Both the position numbers and the translations under genes were made by a program. From Streptomyces seoulensis (GTDB lineage Bacteria > Actinomycetota > Actinomycetes > Streptomycetales > Streptomycetaceae), in contig NZ_AP025667.1 of NCBI RefSeq assembly GCF_022846655.1, forward strand, positions 3,943,001 through 4,007,000: a DNA stretch of 64,000 bases, in the 5' to 3' direction. This document shows, piece after piece, positions 57,408 through 64,000 of this stretch. The stretch's first letter is position 1. Each line of letters starts with the position of its first letter. The notes under the pieces were generated by a model. It made no database searches, was not told the DNA's origin, and saw only the letters and a list, made by a program, of their open reading frames with translations.

Positions 57408-58378
57408 TGCCGGGCCCCCAGCGCCTTGCCGACGGTGGTGCCCCGGTCCCAGGCGACCAGGGGCAGCAGGGTGCGGGCCCAGCGGGGCCAGTACCGCTCG
57501 GGCAGGGGCACCAGGGCGACGGGATCGCAGCCGCGCCGGCGGATGGCGCCGATGGTGGACCGCCACTCCTGCTCGGTGGCCCGCCAGGGGTTCAGAGCGG
57601 GGCCGCCCGCGCCGAGGTCGGAGAGGATCAGCACGCGGGCGCCGGGCCGGGGCGGCCGGTAGGGGCGCCGCCAGGTGGCCCGCGCGCGCTCGCCCGCGCC
57701 CCGCGTGGGTACGTCGGCGAAGCGGAGCACCTGCGTCCCGGCGACTCCGGCGAGCGCGCGGACATGCCCGATCACGTCCTCCACGTCACGGGCGAACGGC
57801 TCCATGGCGCGGGAGGTGTCGGCGAGGATCTGCACCCCGTAGCGGAGGGTGGCCAGCGGCAGCCGGGGGATGGCGGTGAGCGGTCGGGCGTGGGCGAGTT
57901 CCTCGGTGGCCCGGTCGACGTCGAGTTCGCCCTCGGGGGTGATCCGGGACAGCACCATGGTGAGCAGGGCGGCAGTGGAGTGGGGGGCGAGCAGCGGCAG
58001 GTGCGGGGGTCTGGGGGCGGCTTCACCCCGGCCGCGCGGGCGGGGCAGCGAGGGGGTGCCCCAGCGGTGGTGCGGGCGGTGGATCTCGTCGCCGGGGACG
58101 AGGACGGTGACGGTGCCGTGCTCGGCGGGCTCGTCGCGGCGGCCGAAGACGGAGGGGTCGGGGTCCTCCGCCGGGGGGCGGCCGGGGTCCTCGTGGCGGG
58201 CCGGTGCCTGCCATCCGGGCTCCTCGGATGCGAGATCCTCCTCGCCGGGATCCGGTGGTCCGGCCGGTGTGCCGCCCATGCCGAGGAGGGCCGCGATGCG
58301 CGCGTAGTCCTCCGGGGAGCGGGTGCCGAGGGCCCGTGCGGCCCGCGCCACGTCACCGAGCCAGACCTCGCCGGTCAT
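57404..58378 (-). CDS. SAV_2336-related vWA-like protein
   Basis: A 324-residue protein. Residues 1-~150 are a Pro/Arg/Glu-rich low-complexity linker after a short helical start (WLGDVARAARALGTRSPEDY). The C-terminal ~170 residues (VQILADTSRAMEPFARDVED, GARVLILSDLGAGG, RGCDPVALVPLPERYW) follow a von Willebrand A-like alternation of strands and helices with a DTS replacing the metal-site DxSxS. The start overlaps the stop of the MoxR ATPase (ATGA) and the stop overlaps the first fxsT. vWA and MoxR proteins classically work as pairs. Confidence 0.82.
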   Translation of the reverse strand: MTGEVWLGDVARAARALGTRSPEDYARIAALLGMGGTPAGPPDPGEEDLASEEPGWQAPARHEDPGRPPAEDPDPSVFGRRDEPAEHGTVTVLVPGDEIHRPHHRWGTPSLPRPRGRGEAAPRPPHLPLLAPHSTAALLTMVLSRITPEGELDVDRATEELAHARPLTAIPRLPLATLRYGVQILADTSRAMEPFARDVEDVIGHVRALAGVAGTQVLRFADVPTRGAGERARATWRRPYRPPRPGARVLILSDLGAGGPALNPWRATEQEWRSTIGAIRRRGCDPVALVPLPERYWPRWARTLLPLVAWDRGTTVGKALGARH

Positions 58379-59400
58379 GCCGGGTCGCCCGTCATCTGCT
58401 GCGGTTTGATCAGTACGTTGCGGGTCAGCAGCCGCCACTCCTCGTCGCCGGGGCGGATGTCCAGCGAGCGGCAGGCGCGCAGGGCGTCCAGGTACTCGGC
58501 GGTGCTGGGACGGCGTACGTCCTGCTTGCCGGCCTGGTCGCGGACCTCCATCAGCTTCTCGGCGACGGCCTCGGCGAGTTCCACGTCGGTCTCGGTCACC
58601 TCGCCGGGTCCTTCGGCCATGTGCTCCGTGGCGATCCTCACCAGCATGGCCTGGTCGTGCTCGGGCAGCACATGGACCACGCAACGGCGCAACAGGGCCT
58701 GGGGCAGCTCGCGTTCCTCGTTGGTGGTGAGCACCACCAGGTGCCGGGCGCGGGCGGGGCCCTGGGCGGCGGACGGGAGCACGGGCTGCTCGGTCTCGAT
58801 CTCACGGCCGATCTCGGCGACCTGGAAGCGGTGCGAACCGAGCGGTACCAGAAGGCTGTTGGGCACATCCGGGTCGGCCTTGTCGATCTCGTCGATGAGC
58901 ACGACCGCGTGGTCCAGGCTGCGGTCGGAGTTGACCTTCTCGAAGGGGTCCGGGCACGGGTCGGTGATCTCCGCGTCGTCGGACCTGCCGCGCCTGCGGG
59001 CGGACTCGGGGGCGAGCGCCCACCACAGCACGCCCGGCTGGACGTAGGCGGCGTCGTCGGGGGTCTCGCCGCGGCGGGCGGCGACCTGGGCGTCACCGAG
59101 CCTGCGGACGCTGTCGAAGCTCCACAGCAGTTCGCGCGGCTGGGTGCGGTAGGTGACCACGTGTTCGTAGTACCGCCAGCCCAACTCGCGGGCGATGAAG
59201 GGCGCGAGGGAGGACTTGCCGGAGCCGGGCATACCGCGCAGCAGCAGGGGGCGGCCGGTGGCGAGGGCGACCCGGACCGCGAAGTCCAGTTCCGGGGCCA
59301 TCACGTAGACGCGTCCGTCGCCCCGGTCGGGGGTGTCGAGCCATTCGGAGCCGCCCGCGTCGTCGGGCCGTTCGCGTGTGCCGGTCTGTTCCTGGGTCAC
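58375..59400 (-). CDS. MoxR-like AAA+ ATPase of the FxSxx-COOH locus
   Basis: A 341-residue protein. RPLLLRGMPGSGKSSLAPFI holds Walker A, HAVVLIDEIDKADPDVPNSL Walker B, LVVLTTNEERELPQALLRRC sensor 1 and the arginine finger region. This matches MoxR-type AAA+ proteins that remodel or load cofactors onto vWA partners. The GTG at 59400 has GGAGG 5 nt upstream and overlaps the fxsC stop codon (TAGTG). Confidence 0.92.
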   Translation of the reverse strand: MTQEQTGTRERPDDAGGSEWLDTPDRGDGRVYVMAPELDFAVRVALATGRPLLLRGMPGSGKSSLAPFIARELGWRYYEHVVTYRTQPRELLWSFDSVRRLGDAQVAARRGETPDDAAYVQPGVLWWALAPESARRRGRSDDAEITDPCPDPFEKVNSDRSLDHAVVLIDEIDKADPDVPNSLLVPLGSHRFQVAEIGREIETEQPVLPSAAQGPARARHLVVLTTNEERELPQALLRRCVVHVLPEHDQAMLVRIATEHMAEGPGEVTETDVELAEAVAEKLMEVRDQAGKQDVRRPSTAEYLDALRACRSLDIRPGDEEWRLLTRNVLIKPQQMTGDPA

Positions 59401-60653
59401 TACGCCCTCCTGTCGCTGGGACGTACGCACTCCTGCACCCGCCGCTCGACGGCCTTGACCAGAGTCTCATGTCCGACCTCGAACGGCGGGTCGAGAACCA
59501 GCACTTCGTCGGGGTTTCCCGGCCAGCCCTCCCGCACGTCGACGCCCCTGCCGGGGATGACCAGGACGTTGAGCCAGGGGATCTGGTCGTGCAGCCGGGC
59601 GAGCACCCGGTGGACCACCGCCAGGTCGCAGCGCTTGGCGTCCAGCAGCAGGAAGAGACGGCCGAAGCCGCGCGGCTCCTCGGCCCGGCCGAGTTCGTCC
59701 TCGGGGTCCAGGCCGATGGCGTACTTCACGGCCTTCTCGCACTGGTCGAGGAGGTAGTCCTCGGGGTCGTCGTCCCCGGGCGGGCGTCCGGCGGCCTCGG
59801 CGATGTAATAGCTGCGGGTGTCGACGCAGAACGCCCTGGCAAGGTAGTGCTCGCCGATCAGCGGGGTGTCCACGTTGAGGATGACGACGCGGCGGACCTC
59901 GCCGTCGGTGTCGCGGACGATGCGCCGGGCGTCGTCGCGGTCGACCCACACGGGCAGGATCATCTTGGCCAGGTCGTCCACCCGTTCGCGTTCCAGGCCG
60001 CCCATGCGGGCGACGAGGATCGCGTGGAGCAGACGGACCACCTCGTGGGTGTCGAGCATCTGCGAGGCCAGCAGCAGCGGGGCGAAGCCGGGGATCAGGG
60101 CCGCGTGTTCCTCGGCGGGGATCTCCAGTTCGCGGGCGATGCGGGCGAAGACGGACTGGTCCTTGATCTCGCGGAGCAGGATGCCGATGTTCTCCAGCCA
60201 GACGCCGACCAGGTCGTCCCCCGCCTGCCGCAGCCGGGGAAAGCGCCCGACGAGCCGGGCGACCTCCTCGACGGTGTCCGGGCCCATCCGCTCCACGTCG
60301 TCGGTGGCCAGATAGCGCAGGTCGGACTTCCGCAGCTCCCCCGCGCCGACGCCGTCCACCAGCACGGTGACCAGCACCATGCCGGGGAAGAGGGTCTTGC
60401 GCCAGTGCAGGATGTTGGTCTCGCGCCGCACCCAGGAGGACGCCAGGGCCGCCTTGTTGACGAGCACCAGGGCCGCGTCGCACTCGCCGAGGAACCGGGC
60501 GAGCTTCAGCTCCCAGGGGCGGCCCGGCTCCTTGATGCGTTTGTCGAGCAGGACGTCGTGCTCCCGGTCGTCCAGGCCCGCGGCGAGGGCGTCCAGCAGT
60601 CGGCCGGTCCGTTCATCCGCGCTGGTGCTGTGACTGATGAACACCCTGACCAC
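59400..60653 (-). CDS. fxsC: TIR-like protein FxsC
   Basis: A 417-residue protein. Residues 1-~115 are a TIR domain: VRVFISHSTSADERTGRLLD, LARFLGECDAALVLVNKAAL and SSWVRRETN, whose Glu (~E78) occupies the position of the catalytic Glu of TIR NADases. Residues ~150-417 are an FxsC-specific region with a second alpha/beta domain near the C-terminus (FGRLFLLLDAKRCDLAVVHR, PWLNVLVIPGRGVDV). Enzymatic activity is not certain. The GTG at 60653 follows GGCGGGG closely and lies 13 nt after the DUF4231 gene. Confidence 0.88.
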   Translation of the reverse strand: MVRVFISHSTSADERTGRLLDALAAGLDDREHDVLLDKRIKEPGRPWELKLARFLGECDAALVLVNKAALASSWVRRETNILHWRKTLFPGMVLVTVLVDGVGAGELRKSDLRYLATDDVERMGPDTVEEVARLVGRFPRLRQAGDDLVGVWLENIGILLREIKDQSVFARIARELEIPAEEHAALIPGFAPLLLASQMLDTHEVVRLLHAILVARMGGLERERVDDLAKMILPVWVDRDDARRIVRDTDGEVRRVVILNVDTPLIGEHYLARAFCVDTRSYYIAEAAGRPPGDDDPEDYLLDQCEKAVKYAIGLDPEDELGRAEEPRGFGRLFLLLDAKRCDLAVVHRVLARLHDQIPWLNVLVIPGRGVDVREGWPGNPDEVLVLDPPFEVGHETLVKAVERRVQECVRPSDRRA

Positions 60654-60666
60654 CCTCGCCCCGCCT

Positions 60667-61551
60667 TCAGTCCGCGATCCACTTGGCCATCCAGCCCTCG
60701 TTCTGCACAGAGACGACGTGCTCGGCCCGCTCGGCCAGCCGGTCGGCGTCCGCCTCGGTGGCCGGGTCGCACCCCCGCCACCAGTGCAGCAGCCGCTCCA
60801 GCTCACCGGCGGTCCGGCTGAACTCCACCTGCTGGGCGACGTAGCGCGCCGACGCCCCGTGGGAGACCACGGTGGCCGAGACGGCGGCGACGACGGGGAT
60901 CCAGGCGGCCGCCTCCTCCACCGCGAAGGCCCCGGCGACCGCGCCGAGGACCACCGAGACCGCCGCGAGCGCCTGCCCCCAGCGCTCGACCAGCCGGGCC
61001 CGCCGGCCCATCTCGACGGCCTTGGGCCGGTAGTAGCGCTCCAGTTGGGGCAGCAGCCGCGCCTCGACATAGCCGGTGACGTCCCGGACGGGCGGCAGCG
61101 GGCGTTCGACCGGCCGGAGGCCGGTGGTGGCCGGTTCCAGGTCGGCGGCCTCGGCGAGCACGGCGTCGGCGCGCTCGCGCAGCACGCGGTCGCGGTCGTC
61201 CGCCGGCCGGTACTGGGCGAGACGGGCGAGACGGACGTACACCTGACTCTTGAGTTCCTCGGACACCGAGCGCATCCGGGTCCAGTCCCTGACCCGGTCG
61301 GGCGCGGCCCCCAGGGCGGCGAGCGGGGCCGCGCCAGCGGCCAGCAGGGCCAGGAAGGCGCACACCCGGCCGGTCACCGGGCTGTGCGGCATCACCTGCG
61401 AGGCGGCGGCACCGAGGGCGGCCGCGGTGACGACGGCGCCCAGGGTCACCGCGCGTGCCCGGCCGATCGCCGCCTTGTGCCGATTGGCCGCCTGCGACCA
61501 TATGCTCTGGGCCCGCCAGACGTCCTCGGCCGTGCCCACTCCCCCGTACAT
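60667..61551 (-). CDS. DUF4231 (SLATT-like) two-helix membrane protein
   Basis: A 294-residue protein. Two hydrophobic pairs are seen, near residues 35-80 (AVTLGAVVTAAALGAAASQV, CAFLALLAAGAAPLAALGA) and ~195-235 (ALAAVSVVLGAVAGAFAVEE, AAWIPVVAAVSATVV), each followed by helical regions. This internally repeated layout fits DUF4231/SLATT proteins, proposed membrane effectors in nucleotide-signal conflict systems. The start is uncertain: ATG at 61551 or GTG at 61557, neither with a strong site. It lies between fxsB and fxsC. Confidence 0.8.
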   Translation of the reverse strand: MYGGVGTAEDVWRAQSIWSQAANRHKAAIGRARAVTLGAVVTAAALGAAASQVMPHSPVTGRVCAFLALLAAGAAPLAALGAAPDRVRDWTRMRSVSEELKSQVYVRLARLAQYRPADDRDRVLRERADAVLAEAADLEPATTGLRPVERPLPPVRDVTGYVEARLLPQLERYYRPKAVEMGRRARLVERWGQALAAVSVVLGAVAGAFAVEEAAAWIPVVAAVSATVVSHGASARYVAQQVEFSRTAGELERLLHWWRGCDPATEADADRLAERAEHVVSVQNEGWMAKWIAD

Positions 61552-61603
61552 GCTCACGCAAGGATTCTGACGCGGCTTCAACTGCCGTGCAATGAGAATG
61601 CGT

Positions 61604-62869
61604 TCAATCGGTCAGGAGTGGTCCGGATCGCAGAACCGGTTCGATTCTTCGTGCGATATGCCTGATGAGCAGAGCGAGATCTGTGCAATAAATCGACCTG
61701 TTGCGGAATCCGGTGCCCTTCTCATAGCGGTGGGCGTAGTGACCGCCTCCGCACACCCGGACGACCGGGCAGGTCAGACAGTCGCGGGAGAGGGCGAGGG
61801 CGCCCAACTGCCGTGCCACGATGCCGGGGTGTTCCAGGACGTCGTCGAAGCTGTTGCGGAAGACGTCCATACCGGTCGACGGCGCTTTGGCATATGCCGC
61901 TTTCAGGGAATCGACCTGTTCGATGGCACCGTCCGTCTCCACCAGGACGGCCGCGACGGGTGAGAGGCCCACGGCTTCGGCACGGCTGGGGAATCCGAGG
62001 AGCAGGCCGATGATTTCGGTGAAGATCCGAATGCGGGTGCGCCGGTGGCCCTCGTCGAACCAGCGGTCGAAGACACGGGCCAGCCATTCCCCGTAGGGCG
62101 CGCCGTCGACGGTGGCCGGGCCCTTGCCGGGCGGCGGCGCGGCCCAGTTGGCGTGCGGCAGGAGCAGGTCGAGGGCGGGGGGACGGAACTCCATCAGGGA
62201 GTCGTAGACGTCCTCGGGGTCGAGGTCGAGGTCGATGGTGCACAGGATGCCCGCGTACGCCTCGGGGCTGCGGGCGAGGTGGGCGAGGCCACGGGTGGCC
62301 GCGTCCCAGGCGGGGCGACCGGCGTGGTCGACGCGGCGCTTGTTGTGCTCGGGGCGCCCGCCGTCGAGGCTGACGCCGACCCGGACGCCGGCCGCCGCCA
62401 ACTGCCGCACGGCATCGGCGGTGAGCAGGGTGCCGTTGGTCTGGACGCTGACCCGCACCGCGCAGTCCGCTCCCGCGGCCGCTCGTACGGCGGTGCGCAC
62501 CGCGTCGACCTGGGCGAGCGCCGTACGGGGGCCGCCGAGAAGGGGCTCACCGCCGTGCAGCTCGACCCGGATCTCACGCAGGCCGTGGGCGCGTACGTGC
62601 TCGCCGATCCGGGCGGCGCTGCGCTCCAGCACGGGCTGGGCGACCCGGGCGGGTCTGCCGCGCCAGGTGTCGTCGGCGGCGTTGTAGACGTAGCAGTAGT
62701 GGCAGAGGAGGTTGCAGCGGCTGTTCAGTTTCAGGACGAACTGGTGGAACGGGACCGGTCCGGTTCCGGCCGCGCGCAGGGCGGGCACGTCCAGCAGCCG
62801 GTGCGGCCATGGGGCCGTCGCGTGCGCGTCCGCCGTGTCCGCCGCTCCCCCGTCCGGACCCTGGTTCAC
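61604..62869 (-). CDS. fxsB: FxsB-type radical SAM/SPASM peptide maturase
   Basis: A 421-residue protein. RCNLLCHYCYVY carries the CX3CX2C motif (C52, C56, C59) that binds the SAM [4Fe-4S] cluster. ELHGGEPLLGG and SVQTNGTLLT are the GGE and next barrel motifs. The SPASM part includes CLTCPVVRVCGGGHYAHRY and a later YC (C364, C367, C373, C395) for auxiliary clusters. The family forms carbon-carbon cyclophane cross-links in C-terminal residues of small FxsA peptides. The GTG start lies 1 nt after the precursor stop. Bases ~61600-61900 have lower GC than the rest. Confidence 0.93.
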   Translation of the reverse strand: MNQGPDGGAADTADAHATAPWPHRLLDVPALRAAGTGPVPFHQFVLKLNSRCNLLCHYCYVYNAADDTWRGRPARVAQPVLERSAARIGEHVRAHGLREIRVELHGGEPLLGGPRTALAQVDAVRTAVRAAAGADCAVRVSVQTNGTLLTADAVRQLAAAGVRVGVSLDGGRPEHNKRRVDHAGRPAWDAATRGLAHLARSPEAYAGILCTIDLDLDPEDVYDSLMEFRPPALDLLLPHANWAAPPPGKGPATVDGAPYGEWLARVFDRWFDEGHRRTRIRIFTEIIGLLLGFPSRAEAVGLSPVAAVLVETDGAIEQVDSLKAAYAKAPSTGMDVFRNSFDDVLEHPGIVARQLGALALSRDCLTCPVVRVCGGGHYAHRYEKGTGFRNRSIYCTDLALLIRHIARRIEPVLRSGPLLTD

Positions 62870-62870
62870 C

Positions 62871-63074
62871 TCAGGGACTGTCCTCGTAGTAGGCGATCGG
62901 CCGTCCCACGGTGTGCTTCTCCCGCTCCAGCAGTTCGCGCAGCACTTCGGTCAGCACCGGATGGCCGGGGTCGCGTGGCGGACGGTGCGGGGCGCCGCCC
63001 GGCGCGGGGCCGAGCCGGAAGGCGCGGCCGGGGCCGCCGGCCACGAAGTGGTCGTCCAGCCGGGGATTCGACAC
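62871..63074 (-). CDS. FxsA-like RiPP precursor peptide ending YYEDSP
   Basis: A 67-residue peptide. It has a Gly/Pro/Arg-rich leader (NPRLDDHFVAGGPGRAFRL), a predicted helix (VLTEVLRELLEREKH) and the C-terminus GRPIAYYEDSP. GTG start at 63074 with GGAGGG 6 nt upstream. It is immediately followed by the maturase start. The ending differs from canonical FxSxx-COOH peptides: aromatic Tyr-Tyr precedes Glu-Asp-Ser-Pro, with Ser at the penultimate position. It is the obvious substrate of the adjacent radical SAM enzyme, from position and size. Confidence 0.82.
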   Translation of the reverse strand: MSNPRLDDHFVAGGPGRAFRLGPAPGGAPHRPPRDPGHPVLTEVLRELLEREKHTVGRPIAYYEDSP

Positions 63075-63239
63075 TGTGCTCCCTCCGCGTTCGGCCACTG
63101 CGGGCGTGGCTGTGCCCGGTCGCGTCGCGCGCGACGGGCAACGGGGCCAATCGTAGAGGCAGCCGGGTGCCCGCGAGTCGCCAACGGCCCTTCCGCCCCA
63201 GGCGGGTCGGACGGATGAGCGAACGGAGCGCGGGCGTCC

Positions 63240-63294
63240 GGCGCCCGCGCCGGCGCGTGCCCGTGGGGTCACGCGCGGGCGCGGGCCGGGCGCC
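63240..63294. terminator. Imperfect GC-rich hairpin upstream of the peptide operon
   Basis: GGCGCC at both ends and GCGCGTG / CACGCGC around a short loop allow a long imperfect stem just beyond the stop codon of the leftward SRPBCC gene. It would separate that gene from the peptide operon. The rest of the 224-base gap (63075-63298) contains no supported gene. Confidence 0.45.
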
Positions 63295-63298
63295 GGGG

Positions 63299-63721
63299 CT
63301 ACGCCCCTTCGCGCAGCGTCGTCTCCAGCGCCGCCAGTCCCTCGGCGTAGATGCCGTGGAACAGGGCGACGGCCTCCTCCTCGGTGGCGCCGGCCGGGGT
63401 GAAGGTGCCGGACCACTCGACGCGGGCGGTACCGGCGTCGGGGAGGTCGCGCACGGTCAGGGTGGAGAGGTAACCGGTGACCGGGAAGGGCGCCTTCAGG
63501 ATGGCGTAGGTGTAGCTGCGGGCCTCCTCGTCGAAGGCGATCAGGCGCTCGACGATGACCTCGCCCTCGGCGTTGGTGAGGGTGCGGACTCGGCCGCCCT
63601 CGCCGAGGGTGCTGCCGGGGATGTAGGGGAGCCAGTCGGGCAGCGAGCCGAAGCCGCCGATGAGCTGCCAGACGTGCTCCGCGGTGTGGGGGACGTCGAT
63701 GTACGTGCTCGTGCTTGCCAT
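63299..63721 (-). CDS. SRPBCC (polyketide cyclase/dehydrase-like) protein
   Basis: A 140-residue single-domain protein: TSTYIDVPHTAEHVWQLIGG, FGSLPDWLPYIPGSTLGEGG, RLIAFDEEARSYTYAILKAP, YLSTLTVRDLPDAGTARVEW. This matches small polyketide_cyc2-type SRPBCC proteins of unknown ligand. GAGGAAG precedes the ATG by ~5 nt. It is probably downstream of the aldo/keto reductase in one transcript (22-nt gap). Confidence 0.88.
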   Translation of the reverse strand: MASTSTYIDVPHTAEHVWQLIGGFGSLPDWLPYIPGSTLGEGGRVRTLTNAEGEVIVERLIAFDEEARSYTYAILKAPFPVTGYLSTLTVRDLPDAGTARVEWSGTFTPAGATEEEAVALFHGIYAEGLAALETTLREGA

Positions 63722-63743
63722 GGTGTCTTCCTCGGGGGTCGGG

Positions 63744-64000
63744 TCAGGCGGTGGGGACGGGAGCGGCGGCGGAGATCAGGTCCTCCGCGCGCAGGTCCGC
63801 CCAGAAGGCGGCCGGGACGTTCTCGTGCAGGGCGGCCACGTCCTCGGCGATGCGGCTGGGGCGCGTCGCGCCGGGGACGACGGCGGCGGTGGCGGGGTGG
63901 GCCAGGGCGAACTGGAGTGCCGCCGCCTTGACGGAGACGCCGTGGCGCTCGGCCAGGGCCTTGATCCGGTCGACCTTGTCGAGGATCGCCTGCGGGGCCT
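63744..64000 (-). CDS. Aldo/keto reductase, C-terminal part
   Basis: The gene runs off the right edge; 85 codons are visible. ILDKVDRIKALAERHGVSVK, AAALQFALAHPATAAVVPGA and TRPSRIAEDVAALHENVPAA form the typical final helices and the NADPH-binding segment of the aldo/keto reductase family, closest in style to D-threo-aldose 1-dehydrogenases. The catalytic Tyr, Asp, Lys and His lie outside the window. Confidence 0.85.
   Translation of the reverse strand, partial: APQAILDKVDRIKALAERHGVSVKAAALQFALAHPATAAVVPGATRPSRIAEDVAALHENVPAAFWADLRAEDLISAAAPVPTA

Noticed and set aside
62871..63416. Longer 181-aa version of the precursor gene
   Set aside because: The extra N-terminal part is Arg/Gly-rich and lacks a ribosome site, whereas the GTG at 63074 has GGAGGG at proper distance and gives a typical precursor length.

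Overview
The window is high-GC actinobacterial chromosome, almost certainly Streptomyces or a close relative. The evidence is the strongly G/C-biased third codon positions, frequent GTG starts, AGGAGG-type ribosome sites, an XRE/DUF397 gene pair, DUF574 methyltransferases, SpoIIE-type phosphatases, a gvpOAFGJLSK gas-vesicle cluster and an FxSxx-COOH-type peptide system. I saw no tRNA, rRNA, CRISPR array, transposase or integrase.

Layout. 1-6.7 kb: the decayed 3' end of a 6-phosphogluconate dehydrogenase gene, a Pro-rich small protein, a GNAT acetyltransferase, panD, several exported proteins (DUF4232 lipoprotein, DUF2690, L,D-transpeptidase, beta-trefoil protein), a TetR regulator, an FKBP isomerase and a SnoaL-like protein. 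6.9-8.8 kb: a 622-residue coiled-coil protein of unknown function. 8.9-16.6 kb: an FAD monooxygenase, then a leftward catabolic operon (sugar-acid kinase, IclR regulator, KDPG-type aldolase, galactonate-type dehydratase, GntR regulator, sterol desaturase) facing an MHS-family transporter, with palindromic sites between them. 16.6-24.9 kb: STAS protein, sugar porter, WYL regulator, two SDRs, then a sucraseferredoxin, a JmjC/cupin-4 oxygenase and a His/Asp/Gly-rich repeat peptide that look co-transcribed. 25-37 kb: signalling and transport genes (two DUF574 methyltransferases, two SpoIIE-type phosphatases, an anti-sigma-type ATPase, the XRE/DUF397 pair, two MFS transporters, an FUSC exporter, an epoxide hydrolase). 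37-46 kb: the gas-vesicle cluster, flanked on both sides by paralogous SRPBCC proteins, plus a histone-H1-like acidic/basic protein and an FdhF/YdeP molybdopterin oxidoreductase.

47.4-63.1 kb: the most striking region, nine leftward genes with several overlapping start/stop codons. In transcription order they are a 67-aa precursor-like peptide, an FxsB-type radical SAM/SPASM maturase, a DUF4231 (SLATT-like) two-helix membrane protein, a TIR-domain protein (FxsC), a MoxR-like AAA ATPase, a vWA-like SAV_2336-related protein, and three large TIR-like/NB-ARC/TPR proteins (FxsT). All three FxsT proteins end in WDFEPQP(I/L). This combines a RiPP-type peptide maturation module with NTPase and TIR modules typical of conflict or signalling systems. 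The peptide ends YYEDSP rather than in a canonical FxSxx motif. The window closes with an SRPBCC protein and the C-terminal part of an aldo/keto reductase.
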